Origin: Halobellus inordinatus
GTDB taxonomy: Archaea; Halobacteriota; Halobacteria; Halobacteriales; Haloferacaceae
Assembly: GCF_024464655.1 (NCBI RefSeq)
Contig: NZ_JANHAV010000003.1
Location: 124,001-188,000, forward strand
Reading direction: 5' to 3'
DNA: 64,000 bases
Shown here: piece after piece, positions 36,837-45,768 of the stretch
Layout of the letters: every line of letters begins with the position of its first letter
How positions within the stretch are numbered: position 1 is the first letter of the stretch
Notes under the pieces: generated by a model
Databases searched by the model: none
What the model was told of the DNA's origin: nothing
Seen by the model: the letters and a program-made list of their open reading frames with translations, nothing else
Made by a program: the position numbers and the translations under genes

Positions 36837-37901
36837 ATGTCGGACGCCTATCTGGCCCTGGAAGACGGCCGCGTTATCGAGGCCCGCGGTCGCGTGCCGG
36901 GGCGGACCCGCGGCGAGTTAGTGTTCACGACTGCGTACACCGGCTACGAGGAGAGCCTGACCGATCCCTCCTACGAGGAGCAGGTCCTGACGTTCTCGTA
37001 CCCGCTCATCGGCAACTACGGCGTCCGAGAAGAGCGATTCGAGTCCGACCGCGTCCACCCGCGCGCGGCGATCTCTCACGAGTTCACCGAGGACGTCGTC
37101 GAGTGGCTCGAAGACGAGAACGTCCCTGCCCTCGACCACATCGACACCCGTGACCTCGTCACGTCGATCCGCGAGGAGGGTGCGATGAAGTGCGGCATCG
37201 CCGTCGGCGAGGACGTGACGCCCGCGGACGCGGAAGCCGAACTCGAACAGTGCAAAGGGATGAGCGAGCACGTCGACATCGGCAAGCGCGTCTCGACGGC
37301 CGAACAGACGACCTACGGCGACGGCAACGTCGACGTCGCGCTCGTCGACTGCGGCGCGAAGATGTCGATCGTCGACTCGCTCGTCGAACGCAACGCGTCG
37401 GTCCACGTGCTCCCCTACGACACCACGAGCGAAGACCTCGCCGAGATCGACCCCGATCTCCTGTTCATCTCCAACGGCCCAGGCGACCCGGCGAACTTCG
37501 GGGCCGCACAGGAACTGGTCGAAGAGAACGTCGGCGAGGTCCCGATCGCGGGCATCTGTCTCGGCCAGCAGGTCGTCGCCCGCGCGCTCGGCGGCACCAC
37601 CGAGAAGATGGACTTCGGGCACCGCGGCGTGAACCAGCCCGTCCGCGACCTCGACTCCGGACAGGTCGTGATGACGACGCAGAACCACGGCTACACCGTC
37701 GGCGAACCCGGCGATCAACTCGACGTGAGGCAGGTCAACGTCAACGACGGCACCGCCGAGGGACTCGCGAACGACGAACTCGACGTGATTACCCGTCAGT
37801 ACCACCCCGAAGCCCACCCCGGCCCCCACGACTCGCTCGGCTTCTTCGATGACGTCCTCGCGATGGCCGGCGAGAGCCAGCACGTCGTCGCCGACGACTA
37901 A
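36837..37901 (+). CDS. carA: Carbamoyl-phosphate synthase, small (glutaminase) subunit
   Basis: 354 residues. An N-terminal CPSase domain (M-S-D-A-Y-L-A-L-E-D-G) is followed by a class I glutamine amidotransferase domain with the nucleophile in G-I-C-L-G-Q-Q and a late Y-H-P-E-A. It releases ammonia from glutamine for carbamoyl phosphate in arginine and pyrimidine synthesis. The large subunit carB is not in the window. TATA and a putative Lrp operator lie in the 97-base upstream gap. Confidence 0.95.
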   Translation: MSDAYLALEDGRVIEARGRVPGRTRGELVFTTAYTGYEESLTDPSYEEQVLTFSYPLIGNYGVREERFESDRVHPRAAISHEFTEDVVEWLEDENVPALDHIDTRDLVTSIREEGAMKCGIAVGEDVTPADAEAELEQCKGMSEHVDIGKRVSTAEQTTYGDGNVDVALVDCGAKMSIVDSLVERNASVHVLPYDTTSEDLAEIDPDLLFISNGPGDPANFGAAQELVEENVGEVPIAGICLGQQVVARALGGTTEKMDFGHRGVNQPVRDLDSGQVVMTTQNHGYTVGEPGDQLDVRQVNVNDGTAEGLANDELDVITRQYHPEAHPGPHDSLGFFDDVLAMAGESQHVVADD

Positions 37902-38051
37902 TCAGATAACCAACCACGACCGCCGCTTTTCCGCTCTTTTTACCCCGTTTCGCCGCCGTCTGTTCGCCCACCTGGAAAGTTCGGTATACCGTCACGTGCG
38001 AGCGCCAGCAAGACCCACGGATTTATGACGAAACGGACGGAGAACGATGCT

Positions 38052-39338
38052 ATGAGCCAACCGGAGATCGTCCAGGCCGCCCTCGCTGGCGAGGACGTGG
38101 TCGCGCGAGTCGACCTCGGCGGCGAGGACGAACTGTACGTGACGCCGACGCGGACGCTACTCTATCGCGCCGAAGGGCTGCTCTCCGACGAGTCGGTCGA
38201 GGAGTACTCTCACGACGCCGAGCGCATCACCGTCTCCGAGGGCCGCCGCAAGGCGAAGGTGACGCTGGACTACGGCCTCGACGGCCAGGAGACGATTTCG
38301 CTGCCCGCAAAGCGGCTCGAACGCGCGCTGCAGCCGATCGTCGAAGGCGTATTCAAAGCGAACGACGTCCTCGAAGACGACGAGCCGATGGAGCGCCTCT
38401 TCCGGTTCAGCGAGCTCACGATCGTCATCGCGGGCGAGCGCGTGGTGCGCCACATCGGCGCGAATCTCTGGGACGAGGACTTCGAGTCCTATCACTACAG
38501 CGACGTGAGAGACCTGGATTTCGAGGACGGCAGCGTAGCCACGTCGGTCGTGCTCACAGTCAATGGCCGCCAGGAGCGGTTCAAAGCCCCCAATGACGAC
38601 GCCCGCGCGGTTCGCGCAGCCCTGGAGACGACGCTGCTCTCGTATTGGGGCGTCGACTCGCTGGAGGAACTCCGTGCCGCCGCAGAATCCGACGAGGAGG
38701 AAGCCGAAAGCGACGTCGCAGACGGCGACCAGTCGGGTGAAGTCTCCTTCGGCAACGGTCCCGACCCACTGATCGCCGACCCCGCAGAGCCCGAAGAGTT
38801 ACCCGAAAACGCCACGCGATCCGGAGACGGCGCCGAAACCACACCAACCGATGCGGTCGCGTCCGGCGACAGCGCGGACCTCTCGACGGCACAGGCCGGC
38901 GCGACCGACGCCAGCGCAGACGGCGTCACCCAGCAGGTAGAACGCCCTACGCAGGAGACGACGACTGACACCGCCGAAAGCAGCGCCACGACGTCCGATT
39001 CCAGTACACAATCGACTGCCGAGAGCACCGAGGCGACCGACACGGCGTGGGCGAACGCTACTCGGGACCGCACACAGCCCGAGACGGCGGACGCCGACTC
39101 GACACAAGCGGGAAGCCACACGCAGAGCGCGGCGAGCGACGCGGGATCGAACGAGACGCCGTCGTCCAACGCCGGATTCGAGGGCTCGGGCTTTCAGTCT
39201 GCGACTCCTACTGTAGAGGAGCAACTCCGCGAGGAACTGGCTGAACTCCGAGAAACCGTCGAGAAACAGAACGAAGAGTTGCGCGCCCAGCGCGAACTGG
39301 TCGAACAGCTCATCGAAGAGCTCCGGCGCGGCCGCTAA
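38052..39338 (+). CDS. Conserved haloarchaeal protein, DUF7115-like
   Basis: 428 residues from the ATG at 38052; TATA-like GGATTTATGA (38015-38024) gives a leaderless transcript there and excludes the ATG at 38025. A folded N-terminal region of about 200 residues has two PH-like modules (L-L-Y-R-A-E-G-L-L-S; F-R-F-S-E-L-T-I-V-I). A long disordered stretch rich in Ser, Thr, Ala, Asp and Glu follows (about 210-390). The last 40 residues form a strong coiled coil (Q-L-R-E-E-L-A-E-L-R-E-T-V-E-K-Q). Similar haloarchaeal proteins carry the DUF7115 label. Function is unknown; the shape suggests a scaffold or adaptor. Confidence 0.65.
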   Translation: MSQPEIVQAALAGEDVVARVDLGGEDELYVTPTRTLLYRAEGLLSDESVEEYSHDAERITVSEGRRKAKVTLDYGLDGQETISLPAKRLERALQPIVEGVFKANDVLEDDEPMERLFRFSELTIVIAGERVVRHIGANLWDEDFESYHYSDVRDLDFEDGSVATSVVLTVNGRQERFKAPNDDARAVRAALETTLLSYWGVDSLEELRAAAESDEEEAESDVADGDQSGEVSFGNGPDPLIADPAEPEELPENATRSGDGAETTPTDAVASGDSADLSTAQAGATDASADGVTQQVERPTQETTTDTAESSATTSDSSTQSTAESTEATDTAWANATRDRTQPETADADSTQAGSHTQSAASDAGSNETPSSNAGFEGSGFQSATPTVEEQLREELAELRETVEKQNEELRAQRELVEQLIEELRRGR

Positions 39339-39339
39339 C

Positions 39340-39906
39340 CTACTCTCGACCGAGCACTTTTCGCACGCACGACGGGCCGAACGGGCCGAGTTCGCCGCTC
39401 TGGAACTGCACGAAGTGACCCGTCGAAAGGCTCGCTCCGCACCGCCGACACTCGTAGTCGCCCTCGCGCTCGACGACCTGTTGTTCGAAGCGAACGTAGG
39501 TCCCGCCACGACGCGTACGGATCCGCCCCTCGTCGCGCTCGATGACGCCGCGGAGTTCCGCAGTATCGAGGATCTCCCGCGTCAACGCCGGGTTCGTCGT
39601 CACTGTCTCGATGCGATCTACCGCCTCCGAGAGCGCGAGCGACTCCGCCTCGACGTGTGCGAGGAGGTCGACGCCGAGTTCGACGCGCTCGCTCTTGTCG
39701 AGATTGGCGACGCGTCCCACCGGCGCAGATCCACCTGTGTCATCAGTAGGGCCAGGGCTGTCGTCCCCAGATTCATTCGCACCGCCACTCTCTGCGCCGC
39801 CTTCCGCGCCGCGATTTGTGCCGCTGTCGGCTCCGCTATCTGTGTCGCTGTCGGCGCCGCTTCCGGCATCGAACGTCGAGAGATCCGATTGCTCGTCGTC
39901 GGCCAC
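39340..39906 (-). CDS. DUF5830-family protein with C-terminal zinc-binding region
   Basis: 188 residues with a GTG start. The first 65 residues are an acidic Ser/Gly/Asp linker. The conserved part starts near R-V-E-L-G-V-D-L-L and contains L-S-E-A-V-D-R-I-E-T-V-T-T and R-T-R-R-G-G. It ends with C-R-R-C-G-A-S-L-S-T-G-H and G-P-F-G-P-S-C, a three-Cys/His zinc-type site. The family is widespread in haloarchaea without a known function; a winged-helix DNA-binding role is possible. It is convergent with the previous gene, one base between stops. Confidence 0.75.
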   Translation of the reverse strand: MADDEQSDLSTFDAGSGADSDTDSGADSGTNRGAEGGAESGGANESGDDSPGPTDDTGGSAPVGRVANLDKSERVELGVDLLAHVEAESLALSEAVDRIETVTTNPALTREILDTAELRGVIERDEGRIRTRRGGTYVRFEQQVVEREGDYECRRCGASLSTGHFVQFQSGELGPFGPSCVRKVLGRE

Positions 39907-40041
39907 AGTTCACTCTGTATTCCGCGTGCGCGGGCATAACGTTTCACTGTCCCGCCGGAACGACGAACCCCCCGACCTTGCCCCCGCTCGATCACCGCCG
40001 GTCACTAACTGTTATCCCGACCCGGCGGCGACCTGCAAACG

Positions 40042-40716
40042 ATGGATCGGTCTCGATTGCGAGCGCGGGTGGTCGCCGGCGCAGCGCTGGTCGTCGTCGC
40101 GGCGGCCGCGCTCGTCACCTCGCCCGACGCGGTGCTCTCCCGAGCGGCGTGGCTCGTCGCCGATCCGGTACGGCTCGTTATCGTCACGATCGCACTGGCC
40201 GCCGTCCGACCGCTGCTCGCGTGGCCGACCACGCTCTTAGCAGTGCTCCTCGGCTACGGACTCGGGCCGTCGGGGTTCCCGCTCGCCCTCGCGCTGGTCA
40301 CGCTCACGAGCGTGCCACCGTATCTTCTCGCCCGCCGGTTCGGACGGACGGGCCGCGTCGCCGACGCGGGTGAGGCGTTCAGAGCGCGGACCGGTGACGT
40401 GCGGAGCGTCGTCGCGAGTCGGCTCGTCCCGGCCCCCTCAGACGTGGTCTCGGTCGCCGCGGGAATGGCCGGCGTCCCGCTGTGGGCGTTTCTGCTCGGC
40501 ACGGCGATCGGCGAGATTCCGTGGGTGATCGTCGGGATTCTCGCGGGGTCGTCGGCGGAGACGCTCGCGGCTGGTGACCTCGCGGGCGCGACCGACCTGC
40601 GGGTCGTCGTCGCCGCGATGCTGGTGGCCGTGCTCCTGCTCGGCCCGACGGTCTACGGGTGGTACGCGGATCAGCGCACGGGCGCCGATGGAGCGGTGTT
40701 TGGTGGAGATCAATAA
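40042..40716 (+). CDS. VTT-domain (TVP38/TMEM64, DedA-like) membrane protein
   Basis: 224 residues with about five hydrophobic segments. G-L-G-P-S-G-F-P-L-A-L-A and A-G-M-A-G-V-P-L-W-A-F-L-L-G-T-A-I-G-E-I-P-W match the conserved G-x-x-x-G and late loop motifs of the VTT/SNARE-associated family. Relatives act as lipid scramblases or in membrane transport; a specific role here is unknown. The upstream gene is divergent. Confidence 0.78.
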   Translation: MDRSRLRARVVAGAALVVVAAAALVTSPDAVLSRAAWLVADPVRLVIVTIALAAVRPLLAWPTTLLAVLLGYGLGPSGFPLALALVTLTSVPPYLLARRFGRTGRVADAGEAFRARTGDVRSVVASRLVPAPSDVVSVAAGMAGVPLWAFLLGTAIGEIPWVIVGILAGSSAETLAAGDLAGATDLRVVVAAMLVAVLLLGPTVYGWYADQRTGADGAVFGGDQ

Positions 40717-40810
40717 GACCGGAATACGGCCGGTTGTGCGATTGTGAGACACTCTCGCGGCCACCGGACTTGCGAAGGTTTAAGAACGTCATCGAACAAC
40801 GGAGAAGTGA

Positions 40811-40965
40811 GCCCGGGTGGCTTAGCTGGACATAGCGCCGCACTCATAGGGTTTCCTGAGATTCGGTGCGGTACGCCTTGGAAGCCTCCGCCGCTCCCCA
40901 CGGGGCCCGCCGAGCCTCGGACCTGGGATATGCGGAGATCGTGGGTTCGGAGCCCACCCCGGGCA
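40811..40965 (+). tRNA. tRNA-Met (CAU, elongator), with an 81-base intron
   Basis: GCCCGGG (40811-40817) pairs with CCCGGGC (40958-40964), and an A discriminator precedes CTTTT. The anticodon stem is CCGCA (40838-40842) with TGCGG (40931-40935), and the anticodon CAT is 40845-40847. The intron is 40849-40929, at the usual 37/38 site. A bulge-helix-bulge fits exactly: CTCA (40843-40846) pairs with TGGG (40924-40927), with three-base bulges TA^G and AT^A. GGT (40850-40852) pairs with ACC (40921-40923) to extend the intron stem. The T-loop reads TTCGGAG. Confidence 0.92.
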
Positions 40966-41559
40966 CTTTTCCTCAATCAAACGTCGTAGCAGCGCGTTTT
41001 CGAGTTTCGGATTTATATTCGCTACTAGCTTCGGCTTTTTGTGTTATCCCCTCTGAAGCGTCAGAGGATCGACCGACAGGTGCACTGAATCCGAAATGTG
41101 CCGAGTGCTGCCTATTCGCTATCATTCCTTCCGTAAGATGAGTTGCAGGGAGAGTGTCTAGTCTCAATGCCAGTCGATCGACAGTGCGCTGATGATGAGC
41201 ACTGACAGTTGACGACGTTTCGAAGCCGAGCGTAGACGTTGACGTCCCATTCGAATTAGGCATATCGTGCCAAGCTGTGCTGACGTTGCCGTCGTCGACG
41301 TGGGGTGCCAGTCAACACCGGGCGTGCGAAAGTTACGTACGTGCCGTCGACGTTCTACGCTGCGAAGTTAGCCTCGATTCTAGATCTGAGCAGACCGAGC
41401 AACCGGCGACGCTCTCCTCGAAGATTCCGAACTGTTGTTCTCAGCGCTGCGTACGTGAGGCATCATCCCAGTGCCGAGCACGAGCGAGATCGCACCGATC
41501 TACAAAGGAAGACAATATCTCGTGTCGGTGGACGTCGCTGTCGCTATCGGGTGTAGCGT
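40966..41559. other. Gene-free stretch between tRNA-Met and the S-layer gene
   Basis: Several short open frames on both strands have no recognisable product, no haloarchaeal acidic composition and no start signals. The T-run after the tRNA (40966-40975) is probably its terminator. An A/T patch at 41010-41020 could be a TATA box, but nothing sensible follows it. I see no IS ends or repeats. Confidence 0.4.
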
Positions 41560-41598
41560 CGAAAGAAATGAAAAATTGAAGGGCCGGACTAGGTCCGG
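41560..41598 (-). terminator. csg: Probable terminator of the S-layer glycoprotein gene
   Basis: Thirteen bases after the stop codon, CCGGAC (41584-41589) pairs with GTCCGG (41593-41598), followed on the coding strand by a T-rich run read from about 41580 down to 41562. A hairpin plus T-tract is unusually strong for an archaeal gene and fits a highly expressed one. Confidence 0.6.
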
Positions 41599-41610
41599 TA
41601 GTTCAGGTCG

Positions 41611-43989
41611 TTAGTTGTCGCGGCGGACCGCGAGCAGCGCAGCGGCGATGAGCGCCGTCAGCGCGACGACCACACCGAAGCCAGGCGTGCTGGTCGGCGT
41701 TTCAGTCGCGGGCTGCTCGGTCGTACCGGGAGCTTCCGTGGTGTCCGGAGCTTCCGTGGTGTCCGGAGCTTCCGTGGTGTCCGGAGCTTCCGTGGTGTCC
41801 GGAGCTTCCGTGGTGCCCGGTGCAGTCGTCTCGACCGCTTCGACGACTTCGCCGTCCTCCGTCGTGTCATCAATGAGATTGTTCTGAACGACGATTTCGT
41901 AGGTGTCACCGACGTTCTGCTCACTGAAGTCGAACGACGCGCTCCAGGTTCCGTCGGGCTGGATGACGGGCGACGCCGTCTTCAGGAAGCTCGGCGTGAC
42001 GCCATCATCGCTGCGGACGCGGACGTCGATTTCCGTGCCGGGTGCGATGTTGGACGTGCCGCTGACCGTCTGGTTGCTGGAAGCAGCAACGTCGAACGGT
42101 TCGTTGACGCTCACGTCCGGCTCAGCCGCCGTGAACGTAGCGAACGTTTCGGAGTTCTCGTCGTCCTCGAACTGATCCTCAGGAACGAAGTCGTAGCCGA
42201 GATCGTTCTTCAGGACCGTGAAGTTGGTTTCGAGGTCTGTGTCGTCGTCGGCCGGGAGATCGTCACCGTTGGCGAAGTTCACCTGTTCGGTGTTCACGAG
42301 AACGAAGTAAGTGTCGTTCTCGCCGTCAGCGATCACGGTCATATTATCGGACGAGTTGATGTCGAGAGCGCGCGCATCCTGGTTCGCACCGGGGTCGGCC
42401 TCTTCGATCGTCAGGTTGACCGGACCGGTCCGGTTGAGCTGCAGGAAGGCGTCGGTGACATCCTCGTCCTCGCGTGCGTTGAGCGCACCTTCGAAGCCGG
42501 AGGCAACGATCTGGTGGACCGCCCAGTCACCGACAGCGATCTCGGACGACTGGGTGATCTCGCCGTTCTCGAGAGCTTCGTTGATGTCTTCGAGTTCAGA
42601 GGGGTTGCTCAGCTCAGCAGAGCTTCCAGTCCACATCTGGATGGATTCCGTGTTGCGCTCTTCGAGGACGAGCGTTCCGACGCCGTCAGCGCCGCTGGAC
42701 GTGTCGGCAGCGGGGTCCTGTCCCGCGACGACCTCAAGCTCGTAGTCGCCAGCGTCGATCAGGTCAGAGACTGGAACGTCAACGTCCTGGTCGGTGACAC
42801 TGTCATCACTGTCATCGTCGACAGCGAAGGCATCACCGGTATTTTCAGTAAGCCGGTACGTGTTCAGGTAGAGCGTGACCTGACCGTCGCTGTCTTCGTC
42901 TTCGACGGTCGCGTTCGCGACGACGCCCTCGCTACCATCGGCTGCACCGACGGTAACGGTCGCGTAGTCGCTGTCCTGAAGGTCAAGCTGGATCTCGGCG
43001 ATGTCTCCACGCTGCTCGGAGACCGTGTTGTCAGCGAAGTCAGCTTCGTTGTCTGCTTCACTGATGGAGATAGTCGAGGATTCCGTCTCGACAGCCGACG
43101 CGTTGTCGGTCACGAGAACGGTGTAGTCGCCCGTTTCGTAATTGTTGGCGTCGAACGAGAAGTCGACCTCACCTTGGCCACCGATGGTGGTCGGGATCGT
43201 GGCGACTGTGTCACCGTCACCGGCATCGTCGATCAGTTCGATGGTAACGTCGCGGCCCGAGTCCTGAGCCGAGACCGTACCTTCGATTTCGTCGTCCTGC
43301 GTGACGTTCAGGTCGTCGATGCTGACACTCAGGCCGAGGTTACGAACCGTGAAGTTCGAGAGGCCATCGAAGTCGTACGTGTCGGTTTCGAGGTTGCCCG
43401 TGTCAACGTAGAAGACTTCACTGTTGTCTCCCGAGGAGAAGCTCTGGAAGTAGTCAGTGTCGTCGCCTTCAATCTCGAACGTTTCCGGGGGCGAGGAGGC
43501 GTCGTAGATAGCGACCGTCGTGCCCTGGTAGACGTTGCGGTCCTCAGAGAGCTCCGAGGTGTTGTACGACTCGGCTGCGAATGCAACCGAAACCGTGTCG
43601 CCACCTGCGGTAATGTTATCCGACAGTTCGACCTCAAGGTCGTTGGACTGGATCGCATTGCCGGACGTATTCAGGTAGACAGTGTCTCCGCCGTTGCCGA
43701 GACTACTGTCGCCGAAATCAATATTACCGGTCGTGATGTCGTCATCATCGTCCAGCAGAGTGAAGTTATCCTCGTCCAGCACGCTACTGTCGAGGTTTGC
43801 TCCATCTTCAAACGGTACTTCGATCACGTAGTTGGTGTCCGCAGTGCTGTCATTGTCGTAGTGAACAGCACCACCAGCGTACTCCGCAGCGGCCGCACTC
43901 CCCGAGAACGCCACGGTCCCAGCGAAGACGCTGAAGACCATAAGCGCCGCGAGGAACACCGCGCGGGACTTGTTTGTATTTCCTGTCAT
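41611..43989 (-). CDS. csg: S-layer (cell surface) glycoprotein
   Basis: 792 residues from the ATG at 43989. A Sec signal peptide (F-L-A-A-L-M-V-F-S-V-F-A-G then A-A-A-A) starts the mature protein near A-E-Y-A-G-G-A-V. Acidic Ig-like domains follow with about 16 N-x-S/T sequons (for example N-F-T, N-I-T, N-A-S, N-L-T, N-Q-T). A Thr-rich T-T-E-A-P-D tandem repeat forms the membrane-proximal spacer for O-glycans. The end is T-P-G-F-G, a hydrophobic helix and R-R-D-N. This is the PGF-CTERM signal cut and lipidated by archaeosortase ArtA. It forms the cell-wall lattice and is the chief expected AglB substrate. Earlier in-frame ATGs lie inside the 5' UTR. Confidence 0.92.
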   Translation of the reverse strand: MTGNTNKSRAVFLAALMVFSVFAGTVAFSGSAAAAEYAGGAVHYDNDSTADTNYVIEVPFEDGANLDSSVLDEDNFTLLDDDDDITTGNIDFGDSSLGNGGDTVYLNTSGNAIQSNDLEVELSDNITAGGDTVSVAFAAESYNTSELSEDRNVYQGTTVAIYDASSPPETFEIEGDDTDYFQSFSSGDNSEVFYVDTGNLETDTYDFDGLSNFTVRNLGLSVSIDDLNVTQDDEIEGTVSAQDSGRDVTIELIDDAGDGDTVATIPTTIGGQGEVDFSFDANNYETGDYTVLVTDNASAVETESSTISISEADNEADFADNTVSEQRGDIAEIQLDLQDSDYATVTVGAADGSEGVVANATVEDEDSDGQVTLYLNTYRLTENTGDAFAVDDDSDDSVTDQDVDVPVSDLIDAGDYELEVVAGQDPAADTSSGADGVGTLVLEERNTESIQMWTGSSAELSNPSELEDINEALENGEITQSSEIAVGDWAVHQIVASGFEGALNAREDEDVTDAFLQLNRTGPVNLTIEEADPGANQDARALDINSSDNMTVIADGENDTYFVLVNTEQVNFANGDDLPADDDTDLETNFTVLKNDLGYDFVPEDQFEDDENSETFATFTAAEPDVSVNEPFDVAASSNQTVSGTSNIAPGTEIDVRVRSDDGVTPSFLKTASPVIQPDGTWSASFDFSEQNVGDTYEIVVQNNLIDDTTEDGEVVEAVETTAPGTTEAPDTTEAPDTTEAPDTTEAPDTTEAPGTTEQPATETPTSTPGFGVVVALTALIAAALLAVRRDN
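41729..41818 (-). repeat. Five tandem 18-bp repeats in the S-layer gene
   Basis: Units of GGAGCTTCCGTGGTGTCC (plus-strand reading) start at 41729, 41747, 41765, 41783 and 41801; the last differs by one base. They encode T-T-E-A-P-D repeats in the Thr-rich spacer just before the membrane anchor. Near-identity of units suggests recent slippage, so copy number may vary between strains. Confidence 0.9.
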
Positions 43990-44131
43990 AGTTTGTTTGA
44001 TCTGCAATCGGCGACAACAGCTTTGCGCGCACCGGAACGCGAGTGCGTGTGTCCGATCGTACGGACGTGGCCCGCAGTACTCGCTGGTGCCACCATTGGT
44101 AGGGGTACGAGACAATCAAGTACCAGGTCCG

Positions 44132-44138
44132 GTAAATA
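44132..44138 (-). promoter_or_regulatory. csg: Probable TATA element of the S-layer gene
   Basis: AGTATTTACC on the coding strand lies about 145 bases before the ATG, implying a start near 44107 and a 5' UTR of about 115 bases. Haloarchaeal S-layer genes are known for long leaders of this size. No better A/T box lies nearer the gene. Confidence 0.5.
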
Positions 44139-44280
44139 CTTTGTGTAGTTGTCTGACGCTGAGCGGGCGCGAGAAGCTTCCTACCGCTGAAATTGTGTGG
44201 TAACGTCCCACACGACAATCGCGGCAGACGAAGCTACAGAACTACCAACGACTTTACCCCACGACGACCAACCCGGAGGT

Positions 44281-45225
44281 ATGGATTCCATCAATCGGAT
44301 GGCCATCGAACTCGTCGACGAGGCCATCGACTTCGCGGAGGAACTCCGCGTCGTGCCGCACGAATTGGAGTCGGGCGCGACAGTACTGGATTTCGGCGTC
44401 GACTCCCAGGCGGGCGTCGAAGCCGGAATGTTGCTCGCAGAGATCCAGACCGCTGGGCTTTCGACCGTCCAGACGCGGATGGACGACGTCGCGGGCGCGA
44501 CGACGCCGTACGTCGAACTCCAGACTGACCACCCTGCGCTGTCACTGCTCTGCTCGCAGAAAGCAGGCTGGGAACTCACGTTCGACGATCCGGCGTTCGA
44601 CGGCCTCGGGTCGGGGCCGGCCCGTGCGCTCGTCGCCGAAGAAGACGAATTCCACGCGCTGGACTACTTCGACGAGTTCGATTTGACCGTCCTCTCGGTC
44701 GAGAGCATCGACCTCCCGAGCGACCGTATCGCCGAGCACGTCGCCGAGACCGCCGGCGTCGAACCGAGCGGCGTCTTCCTCCCCACGTACGCGTCCGGCT
44801 CGACAGTCGGAAGCGTCACCGGGGCCGCGCGCGCCGCCGAACTCGCGATCTTCCGTCTCTTCGAGCTCGGCTACGACGTCCGCAACGTCCAGTCCGCGTT
44901 CGGCTCGGCACCGCTCGCGCCGGTGAGCTACGACGAGAGCGTCGCGATGGCGCGGACGAACGACGCGCTGGCGTACGGCGGCGAGGTCCACCTCACCGTG
45001 GCCGAGGACTTCGACGAGTTCGATCGAGTGCCCTCCAGCGCTCGCGAAGAGTACGGCACGCCCTTCGAGGAGATCTTCGCGGCCGCCGACTGGGACTTCT
45101 ACGACGTCCCGGAGACCGTCTTCGCGCCCGCGAAGGTCACGATCGACGTCGTCGACGGCCCGACGTACGTTCTCGGCGAAACCGACGAAGAACTGCTCGC
45201 GGAGTCGTTCGGTTACCGAACCTGA
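44281..45225 (+). CDS. mch: Methenyltetrahydromethanopterin cyclohydrolase
   Basis: 314 residues from the ATG at 44281; upstream in-frame sequence is not family-like. The N-terminus M-D-S-I-N-R-M-A-I-E-L-V and later segments (G-S-V-T-G-A-A-R-A-A-E-L; Y-G-G-E-V-H-L-T-V) match Mch. In methanogens it converts methenyl- to formyl-H4MPT; haloarchaea retain the gene although their main one-carbon carrier is folate-like, so the physiological pterin is uncertain. The next gene starts 21 bases downstream. Confidence 0.92.
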   Translation: MDSINRMAIELVDEAIDFAEELRVVPHELESGATVLDFGVDSQAGVEAGMLLAEIQTAGLSTVQTRMDDVAGATTPYVELQTDHPALSLLCSQKAGWELTFDDPAFDGLGSGPARALVAEEDEFHALDYFDEFDLTVLSVESIDLPSDRIAEHVAETAGVEPSGVFLPTYASGSTVGSVTGAARAAELAIFRLFELGYDVRNVQSAFGSAPLAPVSYDESVAMARTNDALAYGGEVHLTVAEDFDEFDRVPSSAREEYGTPFEEIFAAADWDFYDVPETVFAPAKVTIDVVDGPTYVLGETDEELLAESFGYRT

Positions 45226-45246
45226 TGGCGTGAACTGAGTACGCGT

Positions 45247-45738
45247 ATGAGATTCAAGCTCCTGCCGGACCCACCCGAATCGCTCGACCGCGTCGCGGAC
45301 GCCCAGCGTGCCGTCCCGCTCGTTCCCGGCTCCGAAGACGACTGCTGTGCCCGGCTGATGCGCCGCCTCGATTTCCCCACTCGCGACGTCGCGCGCACGT
45401 GGCTCACGTTCCTGCGCGCGCTCGAATTAGCCTCGGAGACGTCCTCGGGCTTCGTCCGGGAGTCGACCGAGCCGACGCCCGACCACCTCAGAACGGCGTT
45501 TCGAGAGCGCGTGTACGGCGCGCGAGAAGTCCTGGCGTCGCTGGATCCCGACGAGCCCCGGTCGATCGAGACGGTCTTCGATGGATTCGAAGACCGCGTG
45601 CCCGTCTGGGAGACCCACCGCGCGGCCGAGGACTGGCGCGACGTCTGGCGCGAGCGCGTCGAACGGATTCTGGGGTGGGCCGTGCTGTTGGATCTCGCCG
45701 CCGAACGCGACGGTGGTTACGTGCGCGCGCGAGAATAA
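45247..45738 (+). CDS. Conserved haloarchaeal protein of unknown function
   Basis: 163 residues, mostly helical, with no membrane segment. It starts M-R-F-K-L-L-P-D-P-P and contains D-D-C-C-A-R-L-M and several Trp/Arg-rich helices near the end (W-R-D-V-W-R-E-R-V). The composition is that of a native haloarchaeal protein. The gene is 21 bases behind mch in the same orientation, so co-transcription is likely. I recognise no domain. Confidence 0.7.
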   Translation: MRFKLLPDPPESLDRVADAQRAVPLVPGSEDDCCARLMRRLDFPTRDVARTWLTFLRALELASETSSGFVRESTEPTPDHLRTAFRERVYGAREVLASLDPDEPRSIETVFDGFEDRVPVWETHRAAEDWRDVWRERVERILGWAVLLDLAAERDGGYVRARE

Positions 45739-45768
45739 CTGGCGCCAGTAGGCGATGCCGTTCGCCGT

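Noticed and set aside
41277-41579. 100-codon open frame between tRNA-Met and the S-layer gene
   Set aside because: Cys/Ser/Arg-rich composition, no start signal, and it runs into the S-layer terminator region.
41729-41818. Possible CRISPR-like array
   Set aside because: The 18-bp units are directly adjacent without spacers and code for a Thr-rich protein repeat.
42514-44148. 544-codon plus-strand open frame opposite the S-layer gene
   Set aside because: Antisense of a strongly supported gene with signal peptide and anchor; no family resemblance.
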